From assembly GCF_900445255.1 (NCBI RefSeq), contig NZ_UAPU01000005.1, positions 1 to 64,000 on the forward strand: a stretch of DNA of 64,000 nt. Direction: 5' to 3'. Under the pieces are notes generated by a model, which was given only the letters and a program-made list of their open reading frames with translations, ran no database searches and was not told where the DNA came from. This document shows, piece by piece, positions 8,492 to 14,852 of the stretch. Both the position numbers and the translations under genes were made by a program. The stretch comes from Anaerobiospirillum thomasii (lineage in GTDB: Bacteria > Pseudomonadota > Gammaproteobacteria > Enterobacterales > Succinivibrionaceae). Positions within the stretch are counted from its first letter, which is position 1. Every line of letters starts with the position of its first letter.

Positions 8492-8859
8492 TACTTCAGC
8501 TGACCATGCCACCGTCACTAAATCAGAAGCTTGGCAATATCAAGCATAAGACAGCATGGAATGATTGGAAGTACAGAGAGCGCAAAAGAATTTTAAAGCA
8601 GCTGCCTGAGGGGTTTGAGCCTTTTAGCTGTGATGTCTATCTTTACATTGATTTTTATTTTCCTGACAATGCCCGCAGAGACTTAGACAATTACCTTAAA
8701 GCCTTGCAGGACACATTGACCTTGGCAGGGGTGTGGAATGATGATAGCCAAGTCTGTGACCTCATTGTAAAAAGGCAGGGAGTGCTGCCACCTGGATCAT
8801 GTACTCTTGCGATATGGCCAAAGTCAGAGAGTGATCCTTTGGCTGATTGGATTTTATAA
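8485..8859 (+). CDS. RusA-family Holliday junction resolvase
   Basis: 124 aa, the usual RusA length. The family signature is clear: an N-terminal MPPSLNQ, then DNARRDLDNYLKALQDTL and AGVWNDDSQV, which carry the catalytic aspartates. RusA dimers cleave four-way junctions made during phage recombination and replication. The start overlaps the primase gene by seven bases. Confidence 0.92.
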   Translation: MLILQLTMPPSLNQKLGNIKHKTAWNDWKYRERKRILKQLPEGFEPFSCDVYLYIDFYFPDNARRDLDNYLKALQDTLTLAGVWNDDSQVCDLIVKRQGVLPPGSCTLAIWPKSESDPLADWIL

Positions 8860-8901
8860 AATACGTTATATAATTGCATTATAGAAACATGGAGATATAA
8901 A

Positions 8902-9000
8902 ATGCCAGGATTGATTGTAGCTATGTTTAGCCTGTTTTCATTGGCTATTGTTTTAGGTGTTATTGCCTATTTGTTGTATAAAGATTCAAAGAAACTTTAG
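8902..9000 (+). CDS. Tiny membrane protein, 32 aa
   Basis: Open frame MPGLIVAMFSLFSLAIVLGV..., one transmembrane helix with a Lys-rich end. A GGAGAT site lies nine bases upstream of the ATG. The next tiny ORF also begins MPG and looks similar. Function unknown. Confidence 0.5.
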   Translation: MPGLIVAMFSLFSLAIVLGVIAYLLYKDSKKL

Positions 9001-9007
9001 TTTTAAA

Positions 9008-9094
9008 ATGCCGGGTATATTTGCTTTATTTTTTATTACAGCGTGTTTTGCATTTGCTGTATTTTTAATTATCAAAGCTTTAATAAATTTTTAG
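9008..9094 (+). CDS. Tiny membrane protein, 28 aa
   Basis: Open frame MPGIFALFFITACFAFAVFL and on, nearly all hydrophobic. It follows the previous tiny ORF by seven bases and resembles it in its first residues, suggesting a small tandem duplication. No strong ribosome site, so lower confidence. Confidence 0.4.
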   Translation: MPGIFALFFITACFAFAVFLIIKALINF

Positions 9095-9114
9095 TCCGTA
9101 TTTAAGGGCAGACA

Positions 9115-9555
9115 ATGCGCTACATGACAATTGCAGATGTAAGAGACATAGCCAGAGTGAAAGACTGCAATGGCAGACATACAGAGTTTAGGCACCTGTT
9201 GAGTCAGTATGCTATATGGTCCCGTATTGGCCTTGATAACCCTAAGTATGTGACCTTCCTTGGAATCAAGGGCAGTGAGGGTGAGATAGCAGAGGGGAAG
9301 CGCAATGTTTTATATATTACAGATGAGATAGGGTTGTTTATTGATAACAAAGTCAGCATTGTGCGCTTTCATGATGAGCTTGGCTATAAGCTCTTTAAAG
9401 AAATATACATCAATAATTACAACATAGAAGATTTAACATCGCTGTCATATATGCGCAAAGCTTTTAAGCGTGAAGGTTATTATCTTGAAGATCGCAATGC
9501 ATCAGAATTATTGGCTCTGTTTATTGAAAAAATAAGGCAGCGTTGTGTTGCTTAG
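9115..9555 (+). CDS. Prophage protein at the late-regulator position
   Basis: 146 aa with an AGGGC site before the ATG. The sequence (MRYMTIADVRDIARVKDCNG..., HLLSQYAIWSRIGLDNP) is soluble and charged, with no family I can name. It is the last gene before the holin and before the repeat/terminator region at 9.6-9.85 kb. In lambdoid phages that is where the late antiterminator Q sits, so a Q-like role is possible but purely positional. Confidence 0.5.
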   Translation: MRYMTIADVRDIARVKDCNGRHTEFRHLLSQYAIWSRIGLDNPKYVTFLGIKGSEGEIAEGKRNVLYITDEIGLFIDNKVSIVRFHDELGYKLFKEIYINNYNIEDLTSLSYMRKAFKREGYYLEDRNASELLALFIEKIRQRCVA

Positions 9556-9588
9556 GCAAGGGTCAAAATTGCAAAAAATAAGAACTTT

Positions 9589-9617
9589 GCATAAAAGATG
9601 CATAAAAGATGCATAAA
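9589..9617 (+). repeat. Tandem 11-bp repeat GCATAAAAGAT
   Basis: Two full copies (9589-9599, 9600-9610) and a third partial copy (to 9617). They lie in the 315-bp gene-free gap (9556-9870) before the lysis genes, where a late promoter is expected. Two or more direct repeats upstream of a terminator may bind a late regulator; this is inference. The rest of the gap is AT-rich, except a short GC-rich piece near 9758-9785 for which I see no function. Confidence 0.5.
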
Positions 9618-9822
9618 TTATCTATATTTTTTCAACGCTATTTTTAATTAAATTTCTTTAAATATCAATAATTTAATTCATAGATGATAAACCTTATCAA
9701 TTTTATTTTATAGCGCTATTGCGCATGTGTACGTAAAAGGGTATATTGACAACATGGTCCCCGCGTCGCGTTGCGCCCGTAGGGAATTTGAAAAAATTTT
9801 ATAACTTATGCATTAAACTCCA

Positions 9823-9854
9823 AGCTGTGATCCAAAGTCACGGCTTTTTTTTTG
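9823..9854 (+). terminator. Intrinsic terminator before the lysis genes
   Basis: Stem AGCTGTGA (9823-9830) pairs with TCACGGCT (9838-9845), followed by nine T. It lies just before the holin and would stop early transcription unless an antiterminator acts, as lambda Q does at tR'. Confidence 0.75.
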
Positions 9855-9870
9855 TTTCTGGAGGTCCAAA

Positions 9871-10332
9871 ATGGAAAGGTTCTACATATGGGCCGCCGAG
9901 CACTCCGTTGAAGTCTATACAACCTTCGGCCTTTTTGCTGCATGGGCTGTCAAAGGATATAGGGATTACACCTCAGGCGAGAAAAAGCCACGCTTTGAAA
10001 GGGCTATATCTAATTTCATGTGCGCCCTGCTGCTTCTTGTCTTTGTCGTGCCCGCATTAGAATACTTTGACATCAAGCCTGAGCTGATACCATTCATAGG
10101 CGCAGCCTTTGGCGCTATGGGTACAGAGTCTATCATCATGCTGACCTCTAAAGTCTTTCACACTGTCATCTCTCAAAGAGTACCGGTTATGAGCCAGACC
10201 GTAGCTGAGGATATAAAAATTAAAAGTCAGACAGCACAGCAGAGGACGCCAGGCACATCCGGCAAAATGAATTCAAGCACAGGAGGATATCAGGTGCCTG
10301 AACCTCCTATGCCACTTGATAAGAGGAACTGA
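9871..10332 (+). CDS. Phage holin
   Basis: 153 aa with a GGAGGT site eight bases before the ATG. Three hydrophobic segments (about 14-30, 47-64 and 73-95) are followed by a polar, Gln/Ser/Pro-rich tail. The pattern WAAEHSVEVYTTFGLFAAWAVKGYRDYTSG fits the lambda-like/P2-like holins that form inner-membrane holes at the end of the lytic cycle. It is first in the lysis block and overlaps the next start by one base. Confidence 0.75.
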   Translation: MERFYIWAAEHSVEVYTTFGLFAAWAVKGYRDYTSGEKKPRFERAISNFMCALLLLVFVVPALEYFDIKPELIPFIGAAFGAMGTESIIMLTSKVFHTVISQRVPVMSQTVAEDIKIKSQTAQQRTPGTSGKMNSSTGGYQVPEPPMPLDKRN

Positions 10333-10934
10333 TGGAGAATGTTAACCTATTAAAGCCGTCAATCAATTTAGCAAGATTTCAGACATATTTTTACAAAGTA
10401 TCAAGAACAGCCTTTACCGACCCTGCTGATAACGTTCTAAAAATCGGACTTAATCACACCAACCAAGATATTGAGCCTTTCACTCAGAATAGCACCTGGG
10501 ACGATAAAAAGATCTTCAAAGTTTGGAGAGCTGACCTTTACTACGAGTGCTTTAGGCTTGGCAAGTGGCTGCAGGGGTATAAGGTAGAGCAAAGGCACTA
10601 TGATGCATTGATCGATCTTTTAACTGATGATGTCTTTAAACTTGCTGATTTTAGGCCTCATAGCCTGATTGAGCTTATCAAGTATGGCTCTTTTGATGCA
10701 GCTGCTGATCAATTTCTGCGCTGGGTCGTAGACTTAGAAGGGCAGGTGTCAATGAAACATATTAAGAGGGCCTTTGCACGGCGAGCATACTTTAAGGGTG
10801 AAGATTATCTGCCCTTTACCTTTGCCAAGGTCAGCCCATTGAACATTGAAACCCTTAACGATGCTATTGAGCGCGAGGGTTACTGTGCCATTGAGAATGA
10901 GAATACAGGACTTCAACTAGTGAGATTAGCCTAA
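10332..10934 (+). CDS. Divergent GH24 lysozyme-fold protein, probably inactive
   Basis: 200 aa. It aligns by eye with the true endolysin encoded 85 bp downstream: VLKIGLNHT against VWTIGYGHT, HYDALIDLL against QFDALVSFA, and FDAAADQFLRW against IQGAADEFPRW. A final RRAYF matches RRAERALF-like residues. In the endolysin the triad is E15, C24, T30. Here the matching positions appear to be Q17, D30 and K37, so the catalytic Glu and Thr are missing. It may be an accessory or regulatory paralogue, or a degraded copy kept by the operon. The homology is my own alignment and should be tested structurally. Confidence 0.6.
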   Translation: MENVNLLKPSINLARFQTYFYKVSRTAFTDPADNVLKIGLNHTNQDIEPFTQNSTWDDKKIFKVWRADLYYECFRLGKWLQGYKVEQRHYDALIDLLTDDVFKLADFRPHSLIELIKYGSFDAAADQFLRWVVDLEGQVSMKHIKRAFARRAYFKGEDYLPFTFAKVSPLNIETLNDAIEREGYCAIENENTGLQLVRLA

Positions 10935-11006
10935 ATGGAATATTTGCTTACATGCCTTGGCTCAGCTTGTGTCATTGGCTTTTTAAGTTATTTGTTTAAT
11001 TTTTAA
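10935..11006 (+). CDS. Tiny membrane peptide, 23 aa
   Basis: Frame MEYLLTCLGSACVIGFLSYL plus three residues, a single hydrophobic helix. The start directly follows the preceding stop (TAAATG). It sits between the lysozyme-fold gene and the endolysin. A role in lysis timing is conceivable but unsupported. Confidence 0.4.
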   Translation: MEYLLTCLGSACVIGFLSYLFNF

Positions 11007-11019
11007 AAGGGAAAATAGT

Positions 11020-11457
11020 ATGAAGGCATCAAGTGCATGCATTTCTTTGATTAAAGAATTTGAAGGATTAAGAACAAGGGCCTATAAGTGCCCCGCAGGA
11101 GTGTGGACCATTGGATATGGTCATACCGGCCCAGATGTGAAAGAAGGCAATGTGATCACTCAAGAGGCAGCTAATGAGCTGTTGAAGATTGACCTTGAGC
11201 GTTTTGAGCAGGGTGTCTCTGTCCTTTTACAGCAGAAAAACATTGAAGTCAATCAGAATCAATTTGATGCCCTTGTGAGCTTTGCCTATAACCTTGGCAT
11301 CGGTAATCTTGCATCAAGCACGCTTTTAAGAAAGCTTGGCCTAAATGATATCCAAGGCGCAGCTGATGAATTTCCAAGATGGAACAAGAGTCTGGGGCAG
11401 GTGTTGAAAGGTCTGACCTTACGCCGAGAAGCTGAAAGGGCTTTATTTTTAAGCTAA
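11020..11457 (+). CDS. GH24 (T4-type) endolysin
   Basis: 145 aa, normal length for a lambdoid lysozyme. It has the GH24 triad spacing E-8aa-C-5aa-T: Glu15 in KEFEGLR, Cys24 and Thr30 in VWTIGYGHT. It also has NQFDALVSFAYNLG and SSTLLRKL with the RRAERALF end. It cleaves the peptidoglycan MurNAc-GlcNAc bond. No signal sequence is visible, so export through the holin is expected. Confidence 0.95.
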   Translation: MKASSACISLIKEFEGLRTRAYKCPAGVWTIGYGHTGPDVKEGNVITQEAANELLKIDLERFEQGVSVLLQQKNIEVNQNQFDALVSFAYNLGIGNLASSTLLRKLGLNDIQGAADEFPRWNKSLGQVLKGLTLRREAERALFLS

Positions 11458-11499
11458 AGGCATCGTAAAATATCATCAACAAATTGAGGTTGGTGTTTT

Positions 11500-11994
11500 A
11501 TGGATGTTTATATAAATCTGATATATGCGGTGTTAGGCGCTACATTTTTCTTTTTTTATAGAACCATATGCCTAAATGCCTCATTAAAGCATCAGAAGCT
11601 TGCCTCTGCATATCTTGATAAGATCCTTGACTCTGATGTTGATGATAAGTTTAAAGACTTTGTGTACTGGGAGTATAAAACTATACCTTCATTAAGATCT
11701 TTAATTCTTATCCCTGTTTTTTTACCAATTTCAGTTTTTGTAAAAGGTAAGGGATCATCAGAGATAAAAGACCATCCTATGCTTAAAGATATAGAGCATA
11801 AGACTTATATTTATAATCTGTATAAGACTGCCGTCCAAAGAAGACCGGTTTTAATGATAACTGTTTTAATTGTGAGCATGCTTTTATTAACAATGGCCTT
11901 ATTGCTCTCAATAATTCCTTTTATATTTACAGATAAATCAAGAACATTTTTTGATAGTATCCGATACATATCTGCTTTTAAATATTTAGGTTAG
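11500..11994 (+). CDS. Membrane protein of unknown function, 164 aa
   Basis: Three or four hydrophobic segments: at the N-terminus (INLIYAVLGATFFFFYR), near 65-85 and near 118-142. It lies right after the endolysin where Rz would be expected, but has no Rz features and is followed by its own terminator. I read it as accessory cargo. No family recognised. Confidence 0.6.
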   Translation: MDVYINLIYAVLGATFFFFYRTICLNASLKHQKLASAYLDKILDSDVDDKFKDFVYWEYKTIPSLRSLILIPVFLPISVFVKGKGSSEIKDHPMLKDIEHKTYIYNLYKTAVQRRPVLMITVLIVSMLLLTMALLLSIIPFIFTDKSRTFFDSIRYISAFKYLG

Positions 11995-12036
11995 GCTTTA
12001 GGTTAGTGCAATATCTGTAATACAGATTAAAGAAAG

Positions 12037-12067
12037 AGACCTTCACAAAAATGGAGGTCTTTTTTTA
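12037..12067 (+). terminator. Intrinsic terminator after the 164-aa membrane gene
   Basis: AGACCT (12037-12042) pairs with AGGTCT (12055-12060), extended by TTC/GGA, followed by seven T. Confidence 0.8.
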
Positions 12068-12084
12068 TGGGTACAAAATATGGC

Positions 12085-12115
12085 CAAAAAAATAGGCACC
12101 CTATTGAGGTGCCTT
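12085..12115. terminator. Cassette-boundary hairpin GGCACC/GGTGCC
   Basis: GGCACC and GGTGCC separated by CTATTGA, preceded by seven A. On the minus strand the hairpin is followed by a U-run, so it could end antisense transcripts across the next ORF. The same stem recurs at 12.3 kb, 46.5 kb and 46.7 kb. Confidence 0.6.
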
Positions 12116-12145
12116 AATCATTATATACAGTAGGCTAATTATAAC

Positions 12146-12298
12146 ATGATTTTTAAGGTAGATATAAAACAATTTAAGGAATTATCTATGCTGTTTAGAG
12201 GTGCTTTTTGGAGTGGCTGTTATAAGGTAGCGATCTTATTAACGATCCTTAGCGTGCCTTTTGCTATTGTATGTTTAGGCATAAGTTTTATTAAATAA
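12146..12298 (+). CDS. Small membrane cassette protein, 50 aa
   Basis: Frame MIFKVDIKQFKELSMLFRG followed by one transmembrane helix (about 22-47). The N-terminus matches a second prophage gene at 47208 (M-x-F-x-x-DIKQF-x-x-x-x-MLF), so both belong to one family. An internal ATG at 12188 with its own context gives a 36-aa form starting MLF, like the gene at 18829. Hairpins flank the gene on both sides. Function unknown; size and hydrophobicity recall type I toxins or superinfection-exclusion peptides. Confidence 0.6.
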   Translation: MIFKVDIKQFKELSMLFRGAFWSGCYKVAILLTILSVPFAIVCLGISFIK

Positions 12299-12328
12299 AA
12301 ATAGGCACCCATAGAAGGTGCCTTAACA
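12296..12328. terminator. Cassette-boundary hairpin GGCACC/GGTGCC
   Basis: Second copy of the boundary hairpin, GGCACC-N7-GGTGCC, with an A-run before it. It starts at the stop codon of the preceding small gene and separates two cassettes. Confidence 0.6.
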
Positions 12329-12355
12329 TACGTTGATTTTGATTGATTATATCAT

Positions 12356-12538
12356 ATGTTTAATGAGATTTATAAATTGCCACCATGGTTAATATGCGTG
12401 GTGTTGGCTTTTATTGGATTGTTGAAAATGAAAAACGATAACACCCTTGATAGAAAATATAAAATTATTGCCTTTTGGACAATAGAAGCCTTTTTTCTAA
12501 TAACTATGCTTGTGATGGTTAAAGAATTATTATTTTAA
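12356..12538 (+). CDS. Small membrane cassette protein, 60 aa
   Basis: Frame MFNEIYKLPPWLICVVLAF and on, with two hydrophobic helices (about 10-24 and 40-56) and a short Lys-rich hinge. The ATG lies in the shared leader TTATAT-N-ATATG found before several of these genes. No family recognised. Confidence 0.6.
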   Translation: MFNEIYKLPPWLICVVLAFIGLLKMKNDNTLDRKYKIIAFWTIEAFFLITMLVMVKELLF

Positions 12539-12566
12539 AAACGCTTTTATTTACTTAGTGTTATTT

Positions 12567-12683
12567 ATGGAAGAGATGACAGTTTTAGGAACAGCATTAG
12601 TCATGAGCATTATGTTTGCTTTATGGGCGTGTGGAATTGCATCAATCGTTTATGTGCTAAAGTCATTTAAAATTTTAAAGTAA
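12567..12683 (+). CDS. Small membrane cassette protein, 38 aa
   Basis: Frame MEEMTVLGTALVMSIMFALW and on, single helix, Lys-rich end. It resembles the C-terminal part of the gene at 46769 (MDNMNFIGQFLLFGIAVCS...), so it is probably a paralogue. Function unknown. Confidence 0.5.
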   Translation: MEEMTVLGTALVMSIMFALWACGIASIVYVLKSFKILK

Positions 12684-12750
12684 TTACTTTATAGCTTAAA
12701 TTTACACTATAAAAAGATAAATATTTAACGCTTTTCCGATATAAATATGG

Positions 12751-12787
12751 TATAATAATATCAGAAGTTAAGGGATTGGCCCTTAAT
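12751..12787 (+). promoter_or_regulatory. hicA1 promoter and HicB operator
   Basis: TATAAT at 12751-12756, then ten bases, then the palindrome TTAAGGGATTGGCCCTTAA at 12768-12786. The same layout precedes hicA2 and hicA3. A palindrome over the expected transcription start fits autorepression by the HicB helix-turn-helix domain. Confidence 0.7.
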
Positions 12788-12803
12788 ATAAATCGGAGGC
12801 TAA

Positions 12804-12983
12804 GTGAAATATGCCGAACTTAAACGATACTTAAGAAAGAAAGGCGCCATCTTGGTACGAAATGGTGGAAATCATGAAATATGGGGCTTAAACGGAAACA
12901 TAACCCAGGTTTCAAGACACAACCAACAGGAAGTACCCTCAGGCACCTTAAGAAAGATCCTATCAGATCTAAATCTTAAGTAA
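12804..12983 (+). CDS. hicA: HicA mRNA interferase toxin, module 1
   Basis: 59 aa, GTG start with GGAGGC upstream. It has the HicA double-stranded RNA-binding fold: an N-terminal helix (KYAELKRYLRKKGA), the core GGNHEIWGLNGN with the catalytic His in GNHEIW, and VSRHNQQEVPSGTLRKIL. HicA degrades mRNA and slows growth when HicB is lost. The partner hicB is 46 bp downstream, beyond a hairpin. Confidence 0.9.
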   Translation: MKYAELKRYLRKKGAILVRNGGNHEIWGLNGNITQVSRHNQQEVPSGTLRKILSDLNLK

Positions 12984-12987
12984 AGTA

Positions 12988-13010
12988 AGGCCCTCTCATG
13001 GGGGCCTGTT
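12988..13010 (+). terminator. Hairpin between hicA1 and hicB1
   Basis: AGGCCC (12988-12993) pairs with GGGCCT (13002-13007), followed by GTTT. The tail is weak, so attenuation rather than full termination is likely. Confidence 0.55.
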
Positions 13011-13029
13011 TGGCAGTCACTAGATTAAT

Positions 13030-13464
13030 ATGAATATATCTGATTTTTTAAAATATCCTGCACGTATTGAGCATGACGCCGACACAAATACCTATGCCGT
13101 ATTTGTTAGATATGAAGGTGGTCAATGGGCTACAAGTGGTGAAACTTATGAAGAGGCTTTAGATATGGCCTTTAGTGTTATATATGACAGTGCCGAATAT
13201 CTTGCAGGAAAGGAGCCAATCCCATCAAGTGGTAGCCATGAAGATGGAGATGTTGATATTTGCGTGCCATATGATCTAGCCTTAAAGTTTATGCTTAGAA
13301 ATGCAATGCTAGAAGAGCGATGGAGACTCTCGGATGTGGCAAAAAAGTTAGGTTATTCTCCACAAAAAGTGGCACGCTTTTTAAATTTTGATAGAGCCAC
13401 CAAATTAGAAAGTTTAGGTGAAATATTTGAGCTTATTGGTAGACCTCTTTCAATAGAATGCTGA
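13030..13464 (+). CDS. hicB: HicB antitoxin with C-terminal HTH, module 1
   Basis: 144 aa. Residues 1-70 form the HicB partial RNase-H-like fold (YPARIEHDADTNTYAVFV, TSGETYEEALDMAFSVI). Residues about 88-140 are an XRE-like helix-turn-helix (LSDVAKKLGYSPQKVARFL). It should bind HicA and repress the palindrome upstream of hicA1. The hicB2 and hicB3 products here are paralogues with the same N-terminal pattern. Confidence 0.9.
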   Translation: MNISDFLKYPARIEHDADTNTYAVFVRYEGGQWATSGETYEEALDMAFSVIYDSAEYLAGKEPIPSSGSHEDGDVDICVPYDLALKFMLRNAMLEERWRLSDVAKKLGYSPQKVARFLNFDRATKLESLGEIFELIGRPLSIEC

Positions 13465-13473
13465 TGTCTTGAG

Positions 13474-13494
13474 AGCATCCATATGGGTGCTTTT
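13474..13494 (+). terminator. Terminator after hicB1
   Basis: AGCATCC-atat-GGGTGCT followed by TTTT, ten bases past the hicB1 stop. Confidence 0.7.
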
Positions 13495-13567
13495 AACAAA
13501 AGGATTGCATTTGAAATATCTCAATATATAATTAAGAATAAAGAATAAACGAGTTGGTGGCCTTAAA

Positions 13568-13753
13568 ATGAACAAAAACACTAAGATTTATAAACCTGTT
13601 TTACAAGAACAGCTTTCTGCATCAGAATTCATAAAAACAATGAAAGAGAATGGCTCAAATATCAAATCATCTCGTTTCATTCCTCCTGTTATTGGTAAAG
13701 TAGGTGACTTTGGTAGTTTTGAAGTTTCATATAAGACTATGGTGCTTAAATAA
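13568..13753 (+). CDS. Small soluble protein, 61 aa
   Basis: Frame MNKNTKIYKPVLQEQLSASE and on. Soluble, basic, with no motif I know. It ends one base before the next gene, so the two are likely one unit, located between HicAB module 1 and an IS66 insertion. Function unknown. Confidence 0.5.
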   Translation: MNKNTKIYKPVLQEQLSASEFIKTMKENGSNIKSSRFIPPVIGKVGDFGSFEVSYKTMVLK

Positions 13754-14158
13754 ATGCAATCCATAAAATCTAATGATTTAAATGATAGAGACTTGACTAT
13801 CATAAAAGAGTTGGTTGAGTGCCAAAAACTAGAGGTTAAGAATAAGGCAGAAGAGCTGATAGTTCAAAAAAGAAGCCTTGAGATGCAGCATGAGCTTGCA
13901 AAGGCATCAATTGATGCACAGTTACAAGCAAATGTAAAAAACTCAGATACAAAGATCGCGTTAAACAACTCCAAATATAAATTTTATGCCTTTATTACAT
14001 TATTAATTTCAGCGGTAATAATTGTGTCTCTTGTTCTTGAAAAAGATGATATTGTTAAAGAGATAATAAAAGCAATAGTTATGATTGGATGTGGATATAT
14101 AGCAGGTGTTGGTAGAACTAGACTTTTACAAAACACAAAACAAAACGATCAAGACTAA
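13754..14158 (+). CDS. Coiled-coil membrane protein, 134 aa
   Basis: Residues about 15-70 are a charged coiled coil (LVECQKLEVKNKAEELIVQK). Residues about 77-93 and 102-118 are two transmembrane helices, followed by a short basic tail. Adjacent to the 61-aa gene without a gap. The architecture recalls membrane effectors of small defence or exclusion pairs, but I cannot name a family. Confidence 0.6.
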   Translation: MQSIKSNDLNDRDLTIIKELVECQKLEVKNKAEELIVQKRSLEMQHELAKASIDAQLQANVKNSDTKIALNNSKYKFYAFITLLISAVIIVSLVLEKDDIVKEIIKAIVMIGCGYIAGVGRTRLLQNTKQNDQD

Positions 14159-14177
14159 CAATAAAAAAATGAAGATG

Positions 14178-14199
14178 GCACCCACATGGGTGCTTTTTT
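14178..14199 (+). terminator. Terminator after the coiled-coil membrane gene
   Basis: GCACCC-acat-GGGTGC followed by six T. Confidence 0.8.
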
Positions 14200-14205
14200 A
14201 TTGTC

Positions 14206-14255
14206 TGAAAAAATTAAACCCCTAGTTGAGTTGGGAGCTCCTAGGGGTTTTAAAT
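14206..14255. terminator. Cassette-boundary hairpin, CCCCTAG/CTAGGGG type, copy 1
   Basis: CCCCTAG and CTAGGGG arms flank a loop starting TTGAGTTGGG. There is an A-run before it and TTTTAAATT after it, so it can terminate on both strands. Two closely related copies lie at 18.3 and 18.56 kb, on the other side of the IS66 element. Confidence 0.7.
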
Positions 14256-14341
14256 TGTAAACACAGGAGATAATTATATCACATGTTTAATAGACATGAG
14301 ATTTTTTTAAAGCTTTATGAGGCGTTTATGCAAGATGTCTA

Positions 14342-14852
14342 GTCTCTACCCTATAAACAAACTCAAAAATATAAAAGACAATAAGCCGACATCACTTAAA
14401 ACCATGGTCTTACACCTTTAGGTGTCTGGGGTCTGGGGCGAAGCCCCAGAAAAAATATTTTTGATTGCGCCGCTGTCTATGCCAAATGAGTATGGGGGGG
14501 GTGAATCCACCCCCATCTGTCAGACGTACCTAATCTTCCGCCCCTTCAAAGGATAAAATCCATCAAATCTGCCATTGTTACCTCATAGCCTCATGAAACG
14601 CCAGATTGATGGGGGTTAAATCACCCCCACTCATCATTGGACTTATGTGGCATTTCAGTATGGCATTTCTGTTATCCTTTATTTTACTTAAGTAGTCATA
14701 TTATTATCATTTTTTGAGGCTGATTTTGCATGTTTTTGATGCTAGATTTTGCATGTAACTGCTTGATATATAAGGAAATATATAGAAAAAATAAAGGTTT
14801 TTTACACCTGTTGTATGGTATAATTAGAGCATAGTTTTAAAGGGATTATGTC
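14342..14852. other. IS66 left non-coding region with GC-rich hairpins
   Basis: 510 bp without a credible gene. It contains GTCTGGGGCGAAGCCCCAGA (14428-14447 area) and two related stems, GGGGGTGAATCCACCCCC (about 14491-14510) and GGGGGTTAAATCACCCCC (about 14611-14628). These may shield the transposase gene from outside transcription or mark the element's ends. Confidence 0.5.
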
